Assembly: GCA_018881555.1 (NCBI GenBank)
Contig: JACAXG010000110.1
Coordinates: 2,053,938 to 2,117,937 of the forward strand
Direction: 5' to 3'
Length of the DNA stretch: 64,000 nt
Origin: Amblyornis subalaris
Taxonomy: Eukaryota; Chordata; Aves; Passeriformes; Ptilonorhynchidae
The first letter of the stretch is position 1, and the number at the start of each line of letters is the position of its first letter. The position numbers were made by a program, and so were the translations under genes. The notes beneath the pieces are model-generated. The model saw nothing but the letters and a program-made list of their open reading frames with translations, did no database searches and was not told the origin of the DNA. Shown here piece after piece: positions 34,201-46,000 of the stretch.

Positions 34201-34318
34201 TGCAGTTAAAGCAATTTCAACAAATCTCTTCAGTTTCAAACCCTTTTTTTTCATCCTTCCCCTCCCTTTATTTTCCTTAGAGATTTGAATCAGACACCTG
34301 GGAGAGCTTAGAGAAGTA
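25219..34318. other. Unannotated DNA with two small perfect hairpins
   Basis: I see no gene I can name in 9.1 kb. Simple sequence includes short T runs, a C-rich run at 31769-31780 and GGGACAGGGACAGGGACAGGG near 33105. Two adjacent inverted repeats at 30131-30182 are listed separately. The frame 29458-29865 (plus, 135 codons) has no family motif. Confidence 0.55.
30131..30182. repeat. Two adjacent perfect inverted repeats
   Basis: GTTTAGGAAC (30131-30140) and GTTCCTAAAC (30149-30158) are exact 10-base arms around an 8-base loop. Eleven bases on, GGTGAC and GTCACC (30169-30182) form exact 6-base arms around TG. Function unknown. Confidence 0.6.
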
Positions 34319-34435
34319 GAATCATAGAATAGTTTGAGTTGGAAGGGACCTTTTAAAGGTCACCTATTCTACCTCCCTTGCAGTGGGCAGCAACATCTTC
34401 CACTAGACTAGGTAGGTCAAACAGTGAGTCAGGTA
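34319..34435 (-). mobile_element. Short CR1 LINE 3' end
   Basis: Read on the plus strand it begins AATCATAGAATAG, followed by GTTGGAAGGGACCTT. This is the reverse complement of the common CR1 3' terminus. Only about 115 bases are recognisable before the similarity fades near TCAGGTACAAC. Confidence 0.8.
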
Positions 34436-37140
34436 CAACATTTTGTCAGGGTCATCACTAAAATATCATTATGAATCAATTACCTGGCTGAGAGCTCTGC
34501 AAATCCCTTTTCTCTCCAACAAGGCACAAGTTCTCTGGTGTAGAGCTCTACAGAGTCCCTCTAGGACTGCTTTGGGGTGATATAGCTTAGGGTTAACTTG
34601 GCCATAAAGGCTGCAAGTGGAGAAGGACACCCACTATAATCTCAGCTTGGAGCTCACTGGACTTGTAAAAGGCAATAAATGCATGTGTGTCTGTCCCCAG
34701 AGCAGCTTTGCTCACCATTACTCTGTCTCAGGGCTCTTTCAATTCAATCAAGCAGCTTTGGATTACAGATAACAATGAAGCCTTGGGAGCTAAGGTCTTC
34801 AGCAGTGTCAAATGTACATTTAATTAAAAGTAATAACTGCTGCAAGCTTACTCATGAGAACACATAATATTCAATAATACATTATCTTCCAAATGTTCCC
34901 TGTGCATTTATTATTCTCATTTTAACAGATGGATCCTTTAATATTTTAAACTTGGGAAGACATTTATTGGAATGCATATTTAAGATCTGTATCAGCTAGG
35001 AGGTTTTGGGGGGTTTTTTGTTTTTTGTTTTTTTTCAAATTGAAACCATCTAAGTTCATGTGCATAAAAGTTATTATTAATTTCCCCAACAAAACCCAGG
35101 GAAAAAACCAAATTCAAATCATAGGTTAGTTAATGGATTCAGATGGTAGCCAAGACAGTTTCTTGTGTTGTCTGTGTGAAAATAATATATACATGTAATG
35201 TCCAAAAAGCTCTTCGTCCAGAAAAGGGTTTATCTCTTCGTCACGGAAGGCTAGACAGGCATAAATTGTTTCAGTGACCTTTTGCCCCATGATATTGCTG
35301 AATTGTGTTGGAGCGGAGGTGGATTTAGGGATTTAGTAAACGGTAAGCCCCTCTGACCTTAATTACTCTAATGCCTTCTTTAATCCCATCAGAGCTATGC
35401 AAATGAAATGCACTTCCTGCCTTTAGAATGAAGATTGCTCGGTCAGGTTTAAGCCGCAACGAGGACATACAATGTTAAAATTGTACCAGGAAGACATTCA
35501 GGCCACCTGTTGGGCAGCCCTGTGTCGGTGTGATGCAGCACCATGCTGGGCAGTCTCACTTGGCTGGACACAGGGAAGGAGGCATGTGACTGCTTCATCT
35601 CTCTGGCCCCTTGAGCTCATGGGGTGGATGCCACCAGAGAGGCCACCGGAGTGGAAACTCAAGCTTCATTTCTTTTGACCTACTTCCACACAAATATTCA
35701 GGACCAACCTACAAGCTGATAATGTGAAGGGCAATACAAATGCTTGTATGTTTGTGTGAGTGCGAGCAGACATGTAAGGCAAAGGCTGTAAACTTCAGGG
35801 TATTTGTAGCTGCCGTGGAGATGGAGCACAAGCATTAATTTTTTTGCTCTTTCATACACCTAGGATTTAAATGTGTCATCCTATTTTTTTCATTTTTTGT
35901 CCCCCTCCTGGTCCAATCTACTTTCACTCAAAAATACATGTACAGTTATCTCTATTGTTGGGCTGTTACACACAGTTCAGTGGGTGTCCAGAGGTGCATA
36001 TGTCCCTCATCTTTTCTTGAGTACCACCACAGGAGACAGTAGGCCAGGCTTAGCCATGCAGGGTGCTGGCATGTGCATGTAAGCATGTGCTTAACTCCGA
36101 GGATCTCAGGATCAATGCACCAAGGGGCAGATCCGCCTGTGCCAGCACCAGGAAGGAGTTCTGTCATCCTTATGCCCTGATGTTTCTCCCGTGCCAAACA
36201 AGAGTGATAGACCCATGGGCTCCTGCCACATGCCAGCAACATGCCAGCAATCCTCTGGCCGTAAGCCTGCTGTGTGATTTTTTTTTTTCTCTAATGGACC
36301 CATATCTGTGTTCTTATGGCGAGAACTGATGCATCAGGCAGATGTACATCCTTGTTTTTCAGGCTGGAGATAGCACATGCTGCACTCCTGCTTCAGTTCC
36401 TATGTGCTTGGAGAAGGAAATGTGGAAGCAATCGAATGGCAGTGGCATTACTATCAGCATCCTGGGAACAATTGCTTCATCACAGGAGAATGTCTGGAGA
36501 GCAGTATATATCTCACCTGTAGGCTGGACACTTCTGTTTAATAAGCACCATTTGTGCTTTTGGTATGCATTGCAAAAAAAAACCCCAAATGGTATATAAC
36601 CTGTAACTTATGCCATTTTTAGCTACTTTTCATGCCTATGGTTTTGCAAGGCATTTGATATTCAAAATCAGTTATTGAAGAAATCAGATGCTACAAAAAA
36701 TTTATTGACCTGGTGCTTGTGAATTCCTTGTTCCAAACATTCGACATTCAAAGTACATTAGTAACACTTAACTAGACACAGAGGAATGCACAGAAAGGTT
36801 TCTGCTGCAATGCTGTATATGCAAAGAGCTACAATTATGAGCTTAACATTAACTTCAGTAAAAGTTCTATCAGGATTAATTCAGATTCACTTCTCTTTGA
36901 TAATGTGAGGCCAGTATTTACTGGAAAAATTCTAGGAAACAAATGCAACAAAGGCCTGAATACAGATGACACTAATTTTGCTTTTCTGGGACTAATTTTT
37001 GCAGGACTTTTCAGGCATTACTCCACTTCTATAATCATGTTTAGCTTTGAGAAGGACAGCAAAGAAAATCTGGGAAATGAACTCACTACTGAGTCTGACA
37101 CATACTGTGATCAAAGAAATACAATGCATGACATGAAATC
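34436..37140. other. Unannotated DNA, one candidate conserved non-coding stretch
   Basis: No gene is recognised. T-rich simple sequence lies at 35008-35036. The interval 35200-35470 stands out by eye. It is unique-looking, keeps several CpG words (CTTCGTCACGG, GCTCGGTC, GCCGCAACG) and has dense transcription-factor-like words (TTAATTA, ATGCAAAT, TTTAATCCC). This is only a candidate for a conserved element. Confidence 0.5.
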
Positions 37141-37240
37141 AAATGAAATAATGAAACGAAATGAAATGAAATGAAATGAAATGAAATGAAATGAAATGAA
37201 ATGAAATGAAGAAAAGAAAAAATGAAATGAAATGAAAAGA
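37141..37240. repeat. (AAATG)n microsatellite
   Basis: It is a nearly pure run of AAATG pentamers, with an early AAACG variant, a 10-base GAAAAGAAAA interruption near 37211 and a short AAATG resumption to about 37235. It passes directly into the AAAAG repeat. Confidence 0.95.
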
Positions 37241-37371
37241 AAAGAGAAGAAAAGAAAAGAGAAGAAAAGAAAAGAAAAGAAGAAAAGAAAAGAAAAAAGA
37301 AAAAAGAAAAGAAANAGAAAAGAAAAGAAAAAAGAAAAAAGAAAAGAAAAGAAAAGAAAAGAAAAGAAAAG

Positions 37372-37402
<31 letters not shown>

Positions 37403-37459
37403 GAAAAAAGAAAAGAAAAGAAAAGAAAAGAGAAAAGAAAAAAGAAAAGAAAAAAGAAA
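37241..37459. repeat. (AAAAG)n microsatellite, polypurine
   Basis: It consists of AAAAG pentamers with occasional AAAAAG and AGAAG variants for about 220 bp, all purine on the plus strand, with one N at 37315. The long Lys/Glu or Phe/Ser frames across it are artefacts of the repeat. Confidence 0.95.
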
Positions 37460-37460
37460 A

Positions 37461-38280
37461 TTAATTAAAACACAGCTACCAATGTTGACTACATTTGGGC
37501 AAAGGATATCAAATAGTAAATAGCAGCACATACAAAGCTCTGCTACACTTCACAACAGGTATATAACAGCTGAATAAGGGCTCCCTTCTCCTGAAAAAGA
37601 TTATTTTTTTCAAAGAATGACATCTGAGATTAATTCACTTGAAGCTCATGAAGAAGTGAAAAATCTGAGATTTGACTTATGATACTTTGGTCATATTAAA
37701 TGAAGATGGTCAACACATCTCTGAAGAAAGGGTTAGCAGCATATGGCTGCTGGGCTATGGCATCAAATTGGAAAACATATTAGGAAGTACCTGCTACTTC
37801 CCAAATTTAGACCTCACTTTTGAGAAATGTTGATGTCACTCAGACGTCATTGATAAACTAGACTGAGCAGATCATCTGCAGCTTCAGAAAAGCTGAGAGG
37901 CAACTTAAAGCCACCATGGTCCTTCCTCACTTGCTTTGGCATCTTGCTTGGTCCACCAGCTAGAGGTGCAATGGTGAAACTCAGTATGAGAAAGATGATA
38001 GTAATCAGCCTGAAGCAGATTGCTTCTGGCAGAACACAAGAGCTTGGAGGTGTCACTTGGAGAATAATTCTGGTCATATACCCAGCTTGCTTGGACTAGG
38101 AAAAGCAATGAGAGAGCTCAGACACCTGCAGAGCTGAGGTCTCCCGGTCACTTACAGTGCTGAACAATGGGCAGGCTGGATGGCCTCATCATGTGTGACG
38201 GTATTATGGACATCCCTTGGGAAGCACCACTCATAGTCACAGCCATATGCACAGTGGAAAGGTCAAGCACCCACGCTGAG
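37461..38280. other. Unannotated spacer between microsatellite and CR1
   Basis: I see nothing recognisable in these 820 bases. Base composition is ordinary, with no open frame over 80 codons and no simple repeat. Confidence 0.55.
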
Positions 38281-40065
38281 CACAGAATCACAGCATCGTT
38301 GGGGTTGGAAGGAACTTCTGGAGATCATCTTGTCCAACCCCCCTCCTAAGGCAGGGTCACCCAGAGCAGGTGACACAGGAACAGATCCAGCTGGGTTTGA
38401 ATGTCTCCAGAGGGGGCGACTCCACAACCTTCCTCGGCAACATGTTCCAGTGCTCTGCCACCCTCAATGTAAAGAAGGTCTTCCTCATGTTGAGGTGAAA
38501 CTGCTTGTGTCCTTGCTTCTTGTCCTGTCACTGAAAAGAGTCTGGTGCCATCCTCTTGGCACCGCCTTTGAGATGTTCATATACATTGATGATATTTGAG
38601 ATATGCACTGATGACATCCCCTCTCAGTCTTCTCCAGACTAAACAGGCCCAGCTCCTGAAGCCTCTCCTTGTAAGAGAGATGCTCCAGGCCTCTCACCAT
38701 CTTTGTCACCCTTTGCTGGACCCTCTGCAGTAGCTCCTTGTCTCCCTCGTACTGAGGAGCCCAGAACTGGACACAGCACTCCAGATGTGGCCTCACCAGG
38801 ACTGAGGAGAAGGGGAGGATCAGCTCCTTTGACCGTCTGGCCACACTCTTCCTGATACACCCCAGGATCCCACTGGCCCTCCTGGCCACGAGGACACACT
38901 GCTGGCTTATTGTCAGCTTGTGATCCACCAAGAGTCCCAGGTGCTTCTCAGTAGAGCTGCTCTTCAGTAGGGCAGCCCCAGCCTGTGCTGGTACTTGGGG
39001 TTATTCCTCCCCAGGTGCAGGACCCTGCGCTTGCCCTTGTTGAACCTCGTTAGGGTTCTGTCCACCCAACTCTCCAGCCTACCAAGGTCGAGCTGAAAGG
39101 CAGCAGAGCCNTCAAGTGTATCAGCCACTCCCCCAGTTTGTATCATCAGCAAACTTGCTGGGGGTACATTGTATCCCTTCATACAGGTCATTGCTAAACA
39201 CTTTCAGTGAGACTGGGCCCAGTATTGATCCCTGGGGAACACCACTGACTACAGGCCTCCAACTGGATTCTACTTCACTGATCGTGACCCTTTGAGCTCT
39301 GCCGTTCAGCCAGTCCTTGATCCACCTCACTGTCCATTCATCTAACCCACATTTCCTGAGCTCACTTGTGAGGGTGTTACAGGAGACAGCATCAAAAGCC
39401 TTGCTGAAGTCGAGGCAGACAACATCCGCTGCTCTCCCCTTGTCGACCCATCCTGCCATGCCATCACAGAAGGCTGTCAGATTGGTCAGCATGATTTCCC
39501 CTTGGGGAATCCATCCTGACTGCTCCTGATGACCTTTTCCTCTACATGCTTGGTGATGACTTTGAGAATGATCTGTTCCATCACCTTTCTGGCGATGGAG
39601 GTGAGGCTGACTGGCTGGTAGTTTCCTGGATCCTCCTTCTTGCCTTTTTGAAGATGGGAGTAACATTGGCTTTCTTCCAGTCATCGAGAACCATTCCTGT
39701 TTTCTGTGATTTTTCAAAGATGATGGAGAGTGGATCTACAGCATCTGCCAGCTCCCTCAGCACCTGTGGATGCATCTCATCAGGGCCCATGGATTCATGG
39801 GTGTTAAGTCCGCCTAGTCAATCTCTAACCCAACCCTCAATAACGAAGCGGAAGTCTTCCTTTCTCCAGCCTTCATCTCTTACCTCTGAACTATGGGTCT
39901 CCTCAGAGTCTTCCTAATTGCTGATGGCTGGGGCAAAGAAGGCATTCAGTAATTCTGCCTTCTCTGTGTCTTCTGTTACCAGGACACCCATCTGATTCAA
40001 CAGTGGCCTAACATTTTCCCTAATCTTTTTGATGCTGATATAGTTGTAGAAGCCCTCCTTGTTAT
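38281..40065 (-). mobile_element. CR1 LINE, 5'-truncated, 1.8 kb
   Basis: On the plus strand it starts with the reverse-complemented CR1 3' end (CACAGAATCACAG, then GGGTTGGAAGGAACTTCTGG). It runs through the 3' half of ORF2 to about 40065, where the similarity stops inside the region coding the segment just before the polymerase core. Large 5' truncation is the rule for CR1. The single N at 39111 and many indels lie inside ORF2. Confidence 0.93.
38485..39990 (-). pseudogene. CR1 ORF2: reverse transcriptase core and C-terminal region (broken)
   Basis: ORF2 of CR1 encodes endonuclease plus reverse transcriptase; the endonuclease is lost here by truncation. In order on the minus strand: [15 protein letters not shown] near 39700, then [18 protein letters not shown] with the motif A aspartate, [25 protein letters not shown] (motif B), and KFADDTNWG with the FADD catalytic pair. 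After that come RVLHLGRNNPKYQ, ASGILGCIRKSVARRSKE, VRPHLECCVQFWAPQY and [17 protein letters not shown]. The blocks lie in at least three different frames, so several frameshifts break it. It matches the usual avian CR1 order and is not functional. Confidence 0.9.
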
Positions 40066-43000
40066 GTGTTGGCACAGCACCAGAGCTCTGCCAGCCTTAG
40101 CTGTCAACAGCAAGCAGAGATATGCCCACCCGTGGTCCAGGCTCTCTCTTTGGTTTGCCTTGGGGGATATCTTTCTGTGTAAATGCACATACAGCACCCT
40201 GTTTTGCTTGTCGTACGTGTGGCAGATGCAGTGGTATTTCCCATCAAAACAAGTCTTCCTATCTGTATCACACCATGGCGGGTCAGAGCCTCGCAGCACA
40301 CACCCTGTGCAGAGCTGGCTGTGCCTTGGGTCAGGAGGAATGAGAAATGCTGTGAGCATGGGCAGTCTGCTCTCACTGGTGGTGCTGACACAGAAGTCAC
40401 TGCTTCAAATCAGACCAGGTGCTGAGTACAGCAGGATGTGATGATCTCCAGAATGCAGGACTTCGAGAGGACAAATAAAAACAAGAAGTAGAACAGAACT
40501 TCAGATGAGTCAAAAGTAGGAATGGAGAGAGTTCAGATGATTCAGAAAATGCCTACACACTTTACATTTTCTCTGTTTAAGATACAGAGAGCTCAGGTGA
40601 AGGGGTATGTTTCACATGGTCTTATCTAGGATAAGCCAATAAAGAGCAATTGCCTTGTCATGCTATCCAGATGTGCTGGTAGGGCAACTGCTGCAGAAGC
40701 AGGCTGCTAATGGATATACTCACCCCCTTACACGAAAGTTTCACTGGAAATAAAGCAAGAAATTCACGCAAACATGAACAGTGGAGCAAGAGGACACGAT
40801 CAGGATCTCTGTCTGGAGCAGCTTCCCTTGGCTCTGCTGCTGGTGAATGAAAGCACACTGGTGCCTTCTCAGCTATGCACGACTGGTATCCATACTGCAG
40901 GCACAGTGTTCTTTTGAGGAAGAGATAGTAGGGGCTCCTGGGAGGACCTCCATCACAGGCACAGTTGTACACAGGGTGTGCACACTGAGGAGTGTAAAAC
41001 AGAACCAGCACTTCACTCACTGTCACTGTAGATTTAATTCATGTCATGGCAGAGAGAGATGCCGAATAATGTAAGAAAATGCCAAGAGTTGCCTGGCCTC
41101 CCCTGACTCCTCAGAGCAGCTGCCTTGTGTCGCCTGTCCCGTCTGTCATGGCTGTGTCCCCCCTAAAGAGGAAGCCTGGTTGTAGTTGCAATGCGAAGCC
41201 ATGGGTTGCAAGCAGCTATGCCCAGCCCAGTCTCATTACCAGGCAGGGCTGCTCTCAGGGATTTGAAACACTCTGTCTCAGGCCAGACCAGCTACTCCAC
41301 GTGACTGTACTCCGACCAGTATCTTCAGGCCAATCTGCTTTAGCAATTCCTAGACATTGGCGGGTTTTTGCACAGGTCGCCAGCTCTGGCCCCTGTCAGA
41401 GCATCCTGCTGACCCAGTGCCCTTTGGGAGTCTCTGGGCCAAGCCCAGGACTCCACAGAGCACTGGTTGCAGAGGTATGCTGTGCCAAACCTGCCCTTCT
41501 GCCCACACTCCAGGCAGCATGGGTTGGCTGATGCAGGACCGTTCAGACTTTTCAAAGCAGCTGTCTGATCTCTTTGCATTCAGATAGCACCTAAGAGGCA
41601 CAAAAAATCAGCACCACTTCATGCATCCCTTTCCCAATTTGCTTTTTACCCCAGGAGGTAATATCTGTGTGGGAAGGTGGTGAAGTTGCTGCCTTCTCTC
41701 ACTTTCTCTTTCTGTTTGGTTTTGCCTTCATGCCACACCTCAGAAGATTTTGTGTTTCCGTAACTTCCAGCCTCCTCTGACAGGTCAACCGCAATACCTA
41801 CCCTTCAGATAATCAAAGGCTCCCTCCGTCTCTTTTGTGCTAGGTTAGACGTAAGAGGCCAGACTTAAAAACAATTCCTTATCATTGTTTTGCTCGGAAA
41901 ACAGACCTTTTATTGGCTAATTGTTTTTAACACTTTGCCGATTCAGAAGCAGACTTGCAGGTGCTTGTCTTCCTTTTTTTCTTGCAGATGAATAAGGTAG
42001 TGAGCCCTACCACAAGAAATACCAGAAAAATGCAGCACAGGCCAACTCTTAGAGTGAAACCAAGTTTGCAAGCTGTATATGTACCAATTGGTAGTCAATT
42101 TACAGAAAACCAAAGCAAAAAACCTTATAATGGACACATATCTTATATTTAAATGCAGAAGCAATTTTGCTTATATCAGTCACTGGGGGAACTCCTTAGC
42201 AAAAAAAAAGATGCCTGCTTTCACTGTGTTTCTGATCGTTTTCAGTAAGACCACAGCTGAAGTGACAGATGACTCAGTGCCAGTAACAGTGGTGACATCT
42301 GGCCTAAAGGTCTTCAAGTGTGACAAAATGGGGAAGACCTGTAAGCCCAGGTTTTTCCAGTACTGCTGAGAGTGGTAGTAAGCACATCAGTTAGCTCCAG
42401 TAGGATTCTATTCAGAACATATATGTAATCTATATTTATAGGTTTGCATTTGCATGTAGATTTAGATTCTTCAAGCTTTTCTCTTCACTTAGTTTTTAAT
42501 TTAAATTTTAAATGTAATTTTCCCTTGTTAACTCTACAGAAGTCAAACACAACTGCCCTGGAGAGTCTGTTGTTTTCTGTGTCTGTCTAGCCATCCATCA
42601 GTGGTCTCAAGCACCTCTGAAAATCCTCTGGGAACCTAATCGATTTTTGAACTGACTTTTGTCTTTCTGATTCCTGTCTCTAGTCAGTTAGGAGCTGATC
42701 TAGAGCCACCACAGCAGCTGGAGTATTTTAGCTTGAGAGAACAATGCATGATGCTGACACCCTCTTCCTATTATTCAAGGCTGCTGAAGCATGGCTCCTT
42801 CTCTGCCCAGCAGAGAGAAGCAGTTGCTGCTTCCACGGAAGGGTGCATTCCTGTTGTGGTTTGCACCCAAGCCATAACCGAGGCGTTTGCTTGACTACAG
42901 AATCTCAGTAATTTCAAAACTTGTTATTATTTCTGAGTCTACATCTTGTGTTTCCTCTGATGACTGGTAGAGCATGACCACAGTATCATGAGCTGGTTCT

Positions 43001-46000
43001 GGACTTTTTATTTATCAATTGGCACCTAAAACAGGTCTTCTGAAAACAGCCCATGGCCCTTTTGCAAATCACAGACATTCCCCGGGCTCAGGCTCTTTCA
43101 AATGGACAGGCCAGCTATTCTGCAGAAGTCTGCACAGCATCTGGAAAGCCACTGTCCACGGTGACACAGCAGCAACCACAGCTCTGCCTGCATCAGCACG
43201 TCTCCTACCACCACCTGAATTTGTGCATTTAGTCCCTCCCTCCTTCCTTCCTTTGCAAACTTTCTTTCTAGGAAGAGAATGAGAGAATTTAACCCTGAGA
43301 AAAGTGTAGCTTCTCAAAATCACTTTTAATTCATGCTTCTTAGTGAATGACCTAACAGGATGAAGTATTGCTTTATTAGACTAATGATCTAATCTGTACA
43401 GATCTGAATAGTAATCCTCTGGTTCTGTGTAAACCTGGCACAGGAAGGACTTCCAAAAATGTACCTCCTAAATGGCATGTTTACCACGTTTACAAGCATT
43501 TACCACATGCTTGTGTGTAAAGGGTGTAGGTGGATATCTCATGGCTCATGAGAAAATAACTTTTTATAAAAGCACTGGTTGTATACCTGCTAAAGTGATG
43601 AAGGCCACTGGAAATGAGAACTGATGAAGCTGGTAGGTTTAGCTAGGCTATATAATGTTTTGTTTTTAGAGTTTTTGTTTTCATTTTTCTTGAAATAAGT
43701 TAAGATGAACTTATATTTACCTGGCATCTGCCTCCACATAAGCCCTCTTGCAAACTTTCCCTCCCTCACAGTGACCACCCTTGTTTGTGCCGTTCCACTC
43801 CCTGATTTCTTCAGCACTTAGAGCTGCTGTGGGGGTGTTGTTAAACCACATGTGAAAAGGAATCCAGTGAAATAGTGTACAGCCTGAAAAAATGGAGCAC
43901 AGCCAAAGTTAATGGTTTCAACCTGAAAAAAATGCTTTGAAGCACAGTTTGCAAGTAAAGAAGAGAGATTCTCAATCCTAATCCAATGTATGTTGCAGAG
44001 CTTTTACTTTTTTGCATGGCACTTCTAGTCAGTCTAAACAGTATTCAACTGACTTCTTACTAAAGGTTAGGCTTTGTTCATGCTTTTCCACAGACATAAA
44101 ATAGCTAGATCTGTTCCTGTGACTTATTCTACTCTACGTGGAACTACAAAGATTTCAGAAACCCCATGCTGGGATTCCCTTTCACATTTGCAGCTCAGAG
44201 GGATCTGTCTGGGGACTCCGTAGCCTTATCCAGTGGTTGCTGAATTTGGGCACAATGGCAGTTTTGAAGCTTCAGCCTATTGTAGCAGTGTACCGCTCCT
44301 CAAGTCTGCTCAGGTGATGGAAAACTGGTGGAAAACCAGCTAGTTGGAGAAACTGGTAGGGAAATGGAACTTGACACACAGTGAGTCTCAAATGTCATAG
44401 GACATGCTGATAAAACTGTCAGAAAGAAGGAGGTTGAGCTGGGTTGCTGTTGTGTTCAGATGACCATTCCAAGCAGTACCAACCTTTTGGACTGCAGCCA
44501 GTTTGTTCCTTGCACAACCAGCCCCAGTGCTGCTGCATAACAACTAACCCTTTTGTAATATTCTCCTAACCCCGAATTTAGTGTACTGGAGATGGAAGGG
44601 AATTGATACTGAAGCTAGAAATGGATGAAGCTGAAGATAGCCAAAATCTAGCTACTTTCAGAGCAACATTGCATTTGGAATGATGGACTTTTTGGCCTTT
44701 AAATTATGTTCCTTTGAACAGTGTGCTCTTGTAGTCTATGTCCTCAGTATTCATAGCAAGATGTAAAGAAAAGGAGAAAAATGTGTTTATGTCTGAATAG
44801 ACAGGACAAGAAAGTGTAGCAATATGCAATAATTTGTCTGAAGATACTGACTGACACTAACAGCAGGAACAGAACAGGTTTTTGAGCTAATGAAAATTGT
44901 AGGAAAAATTTGATTATAAGAAAAATCTGGAGGTCATTTTGCTTAACATCCTGCTCCAAGTAGAAGATTCAAAGTTAGTGTCAGCAGACATAAATAATAT
45001 CCCCTATTTATCTGACAGCATTTCATTTCTTAGGAGTCACGAATTTTACAATGCATGCAAATAAATTACTATATCCACTACAAGAAATTCCTGGGGAAGA
45101 ACTCTCTAGTACAGTTGGGCTGAAATGCTATAACTTACCAGTTATACACACTTAGCATTATACACACTTATCAATGTGTAGGGAAACTTTAATAGGTGAC
45201 AAAAAAGTATGTAATTTGCCTCCTTCCTAAATCACTCATCTCCCTCCAGGGCGTGCCGTCTTACTTTTCATTGTAAAGTGCATCATGGGACTACCTTTTC
45301 TCTGAAAATACGAGGTAGTTAGCATTCTGAAATATGGCAATTTTCTAAGAAAATCTCTACAAAAAGCTCCTGCTTTAACTCCAGACCCCATTTTTTTTTT
45401 AATGGAACTGATGAGAAATGAGGAGTGAAAAAAATCTCACTAAAGCTTTCAAATGCAAGCCATTACACACAGTTTTAGTACATGTCAACTATGAAAGAAC
45501 ATCAAAGGTCTCACTCTGCCCTTTAACAGGGCAATCAAAACCAGTTAAACAGTGCTAATTGTCTTCACAGACTGCTTTTTTGCTTTTTTTCCCCTGATTG
45601 TAATGCATTATCTAATTACAGGGTTCATTTGTGAATTCTATTTGGCATAGAGCCTGTCATTTCAGAGACAACACTCAGCAGCTTTGGCTTGCAGCAAAAA
45701 TAGAAAATGCCCTTCCCCGATGTGAAAAACTCAGCTCATACTTGTCAATGGGAGAGTGGCCCAGGTGGCCCAAGCACCATCCCACTACAAGTGGAAGGTA
45801 CGTGGGCTTCATGGATTTCACCAAGCTATAATTTGAGCAACAGAAGGAGGGTGACTGCTGGCAAAAAAAGCTCCAGAAGCATTTGAAAACCCTCAGGCTT
45901 CAATCAAATGGAGCAAAACTATATTGAGACATGTGCCCAATAGCCACAGTGTGGGAAGGCTTGTCTGAGCACCTTCTGCTCAGAAAAGGAAATCTGCTTG

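Noticed and set aside
37139..37531. Long Phe/Ser or Lys/Glu frames
   Set aside because: Direct translation of the pentanucleotide microsatellite.
39317..39917. Plus-strand frames over the CR1
   Set aside because: Antisense shadows of the CR1 reverse transcriptase.
41436..41450. Short palindrome CTGGGC-CAA-GCCCAG
   Set aside because: Six-base arms in unique sequence, with nothing around it that suggests a function.
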